Part shown: in pieces, positions 62,016 to 64,000 of the stretch | How positions within the stretch are numbered: the first letter of the stretch is position 1 | Layout of the letters: the number at the start of each line of letters is the position of its first letter | NCBI RefSeq assembly: GCF_002849895.1 | Contig: NZ_CP018867.1 | Location: 2,046,001 to 2,110,000 of the forward strand | Length of the DNA: 64,000 bases | Direction: 5' to 3' | Source: Companilactobacillus alimentarius DSM 20249 | GTDB lineage: Bacteria > Bacillota > Bacilli > Lactobacillales > Lactobacillaceae | Program-made: the position numbers and the translations under genes | The notes under the pieces: generated by a model | The model's input: only the letters and a program-made list of their open reading frames with translations | What the model was told of the DNA's origin: nothing | Databases searched by the model: none

Positions 62016-63461
62016 ATGAGTAACTTTTTTAAGCGATTGACTTTAAAGGAAGATCCAAGTATTTATGAGGATAAAGACTCACATTTAGCTAGAGTCTTAA
62101 CAGTAAAAGACTTTTTAGCCCTGGGTGTTGGGACAATTGTCTCGACTTCAATTTTTACTTTGCCAGGGGTAGTTGCGGCACAACACACTGGTCCATCAGT
62201 GGTGTTCTCGTTTATTATTGCTGCAATCGTAGCCGGCTTAGTGGCATTCGCCTATGCGGAAATGGCGGCAGCAATGCCTTTTGCAGGTTCAGCGTATTCG
62301 TGGATCAATGTGATGTTTGGTGAGTTCTTCGGCTGGGTAGCTGGTTGGGCCTTGTTGGCCGAATACTTTATTGCCTTGGCGTTTGTCGGTTCAGGATTAT
62401 CGGCTAATTTTCGAGGCTTAATGGCACCTTTAGGGGTTCATTTTCCCAATGCTATTGCTAATACTTTGGGAAGTAATGGTGGAGTTTTAGATCTAGTAGC
62501 TGTAGTTGTGATTGCAGCGGTAGCTTGGTTGCTTTCTCACGGTGTCAGTGGTGCTGCTAAGGTAGAAAATGTTTTAGTTGTCTTAAAAGTTTTGGCAATT
62601 TTAGCTTTTATTGTAGTTGGCTTGACAGCTATTCACGTAAAGAATTATTTCCCATTTGTTCCTAAATATCATCTTAATAGTGATGGAACAGCCTTTGGTG
62701 GTTGGCAAGGGATTTATGCTGGTGTTTCAATGATCTTTTTGTCATATATTGGTTTTGATTCAATTGCAGCCAATTCAGCTGAAGCTAAGAATCCCGGTAA
62801 AACAATGCCACGGGGAATCCTAGGTTCACTGTTGATTGCTGTGACTTTGTTTATTGCCGTAGCTTTAGTTTTAGTAGGAATGTTTAATTATTCTTCCTAT
62901 ACGAATAATGCGGAACCAGTTGGCTGGGCACTTCGTCAAGCAGGACATCCAGTTGTTGCAAGTGTGATTCAGGCAATTGCGGTTATCGGGATGTTCACAG
63001 CTTTGATTGGAATGATGTTGGCAGGTTCTAGATTGATTTATTCATTTGGACGTGACGGAATGCTGCCTAAGTGGCTCGGTAAATTAAATGATAAGAATTT
63101 GCCTAATAATGCACTTTTAGTTCTTTCCATCGTGGGAATCATTTTAGGAGCAGTTTGTCCCTTTTCCTTTTTAGCTCAATTGATTTCAGCAGGAACCTTG
63201 ATTGCCTTTATGTTTGTTTCTTTAGGAATTTATCCGTTAAGAAAACGTGAAGGAAAGGACATCCAAGATCCTGATTTCAAGGTGCCATTTTATCCAGTTT
63301 TACCAGCGTTAGGATTTTTAGGATCATTGGTAGTTTTCTGGGGCTTGGATATTCAAGCTAAACTGTATGCTGGCGGTTGGTTCGCCATTGGATTAATCAT
63401 TTATTTTGCTTATGGAATTAGACATTCAACCCTCGGAAAGAAGTCCAAAAAGAAAAAATAA
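62016..63461 (+). CDS. APC-family amino acid permease (YfnA/CAT type)
   Basis: A 481-residue permease with 12 membrane segments. LTVKDFLALGVGTIVSTSIFTLPGVVAAQHTGPSV at the start (here split by short variants) and FLSYIGFDSIAANSAEAKNPGKTMPRGI in the middle are typical of cationic amino acid transporters. ATG at 62016 has GAGGAG seven bases upstream, unlike ATG at 62010. Substrate probably a neutral or basic amino acid; it stands alone. Confidence 0.9.
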   Translation: MSNFFKRLTLKEDPSIYEDKDSHLARVLTVKDFLALGVGTIVSTSIFTLPGVVAAQHTGPSVVFSFIIAAIVAGLVAFAYAEMAAAMPFAGSAYSWINVMFGEFFGWVAGWALLAEYFIALAFVGSGLSANFRGLMAPLGVHFPNAIANTLGSNGGVLDLVAVVVIAAVAWLLSHGVSGAAKVENVLVVLKVLAILAFIVVGLTAIHVKNYFPFVPKYHLNSDGTAFGGWQGIYAGVSMIFLSYIGFDSIAANSAEAKNPGKTMPRGILGSLLIAVTLFIAVALVLVGMFNYSSYTNNAEPVGWALRQAGHPVVASVIQAIAVIGMFTALIGMMLAGSRLIYSFGRDGMLPKWLGKLNDKNLPNNALLVLSIVGIILGAVCPFSFLAQLISAGTLIAFMFVSLGIYPLRKREGKDIQDPDFKVPFYPVLPALGFLGSLVVFWGLDIQAKLYAGGWFAIGLIIYFAYGIRHSTLGKKSKKKK

Positions 63462-63559
63462 TGCCAATTGCAACAATAATAAAAAATAATGATCATTTAT
63501 TGTGTCACTTTTCCAGAATAGAACTATAATGAACTCGTAACTAAGGAGGTTGTTGAATT

Positions 63560-63808
63560 ATGGCAGAAGTAGATCCATCAAAGATGGCTGATGCAGCCAT
63601 TGCAAAAGAACCAGAAGTATTAAACCTAAAGATGAGCGAGGCTTTCGACTGGAGTGACGATAAGACAGTTGTCCGTGATGCTATTTGGGATTATTTCATG
63701 GAAAACAACAATCACGACACAGTTAAAACCGAAGAAGCTGAAAAGCCATTCTTGGACATGAAGGATGCCGACGTTCGTGACTGGGCCGAAAAGAACCTTA
63801 AGAAGTAG
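63560..63808 (+). CDS. Small acidic protein, unknown function
   Basis: An 82-residue soluble acidic protein (EVLNLKMSEAFDWSDD, FLDMKDADVRDWAEKNL). ATG at 63560 follows AAGGAGG. Not recognised; it has its own upstream region and terminator. Confidence 0.65.
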   Translation: MAEVDPSKMADAAIAKEPEVLNLKMSEAFDWSDDKTVVRDAIWDYFMENNNHDTVKTEEAEKPFLDMKDADVRDWAEKNLKK

Positions 63809-63840
63809 AACTGATCTTTAAATTTAACTTGTTTCAACAT

Positions 63841-63880
63841 TCCTTTAGAGTACGAGAAGCGTTCTCTAAAGGATTTTTTT
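63841..63880 (+). terminator. Intrinsic terminator
   Basis: TCCTTTAGAG (63841-63850) pairs with CTCTAAAGGA (63864-63873), then a run of T. Confidence 0.82.
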
Positions 63881-63888
63881 GTGCAAAA

Positions 63889-63932
63889 AAAGGGTGAATC
63901 TAGAAGACAATTGTCTTTTAGATTCACCCTTT
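63889..63932. terminator. Bidirectional palindrome/terminator
   Basis: AAAGGGTGAATCTA (63889-63902) and TAGATTCACCCTTT (63919-63932), with inner AAGACAATTGTCTT, form a long stem; it closes the gene entering from the right edge. Confidence 0.8.
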
Positions 63933-63937
63933 GAAAA

Positions 63938-64000
63938 TTATTTAAGAATACGTTGATACCCGAAGACATGATCCTTCCAGTAAGGAGCGTTTTGTTGATT
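63938..64000 (-). CDS. C-terminal end of a gene cut by the window edge
   Basis: The last 20 codons, ending ...WKDHVFGYQRILK and TAA, followed by a terminator on the same strand. Too short to identify. Confidence 0.5.
   Translation of the reverse strand, partial: NQQNAPYWKDHVFGYQRILK

Overview
The window looks like a chromosomal segment of a low-GC Gram-positive lactic acid bacterium of the family Lactobacillaceae, probably of the Companilactobacillus type. That placement is inferred from gene content: SLAP/BspA-like surface protein, PepO peptidases, pyruvate oxidase, D-Asp ligase next to asparagine synthase, ornithine decarboxylase, TTG starts and AGGAGG ribosome sites. I see no rRNA, tRNA, CRISPR array, insertion sequence or prophage.

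Layout. 1-3.4 kb: 5' part of a cation P-type ATPase (minus strand), a small membrane protein and a secreted BspA/SLAP-type surface protein. 3.5-5.2 kb: HxlR regulator and MFS exporter. 5.35-8.3 kb: an aromatic-amino-acid-type ABC importer (trpXYZ-like) preceded by a leader with a 21-codon phenylalanine-rich reading frame, alternative hairpins and an intrinsic terminator; this is the strongest candidate for something undescribed. 8.3-16.1 kb: a GT-C-like membrane protein, tyrosine phosphatase, a glycerate-kinase-like protein that has lost its catalytic motifs, a universal stress protein, DNA glycosylase Tag, an unassigned three-gene ABC operon and a GNAT enzyme. 16.1-21.2 kb: metallophosphatase, asparagine synthase, D-aspartate-ligase-like ATP-grasp enzyme and a second stress protein, best read as peptidoglycan D-Asp/D-Asn cross-bridge synthesis. 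21.3-26.0 kb: two tandem PepO endopeptidases of identical length, each followed by related copies of a palindromic intergenic repeat.

26.0-32.4 kb: a Fic-like protein with Gln in place of the catalytic His, an ABC/FtsX exporter, an SDR without the Tyr-Lys pair, and a MerR regulator with its probable target operon (carboxymuconolactone-decarboxylase-like protein plus cupin). 32.5-38.1 kb: a ugp-type ABC importer with two tandem substrate-binding proteins, then a twice-frameshifted lipoprotein gene. 39-44.8 kb: EamA transporter, NatAB-type ABC exporter, glycerol facilitator, 2-hydroxyacid dehydrogenase. 44.8-49.9 kb: APC antiporter divergent from ornithine decarboxylase, and a YnbB-type PLP enzyme. 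49.9-53.1 kb: proline synthesis, proB-marR-proA-GNAT. 53.4-54.1 kb: a gene-poor stretch with two hairpins sharing the same loop sequence. 54.1-64 kb: hydrolase, MarR plus 14-TM drug exporter, an acyl-CoA-ligase-like protein with a degenerate P-loop divergent from a hotdog thioesterase, CcpA-controlled pyruvate oxidase, an amino acid permease, and small proteins.

Together the genes describe a host-associated or fermented-food bacterium that lives on amino acids, peptides and glycerol compounds, makes acetyl phosphate and hydrogen peroxide through pyruvate oxidase, counters acid by decarboxylating ornithine, and modifies its wall. All functional calls come from reading the translated sequence and remembered family motifs; no database search was run.
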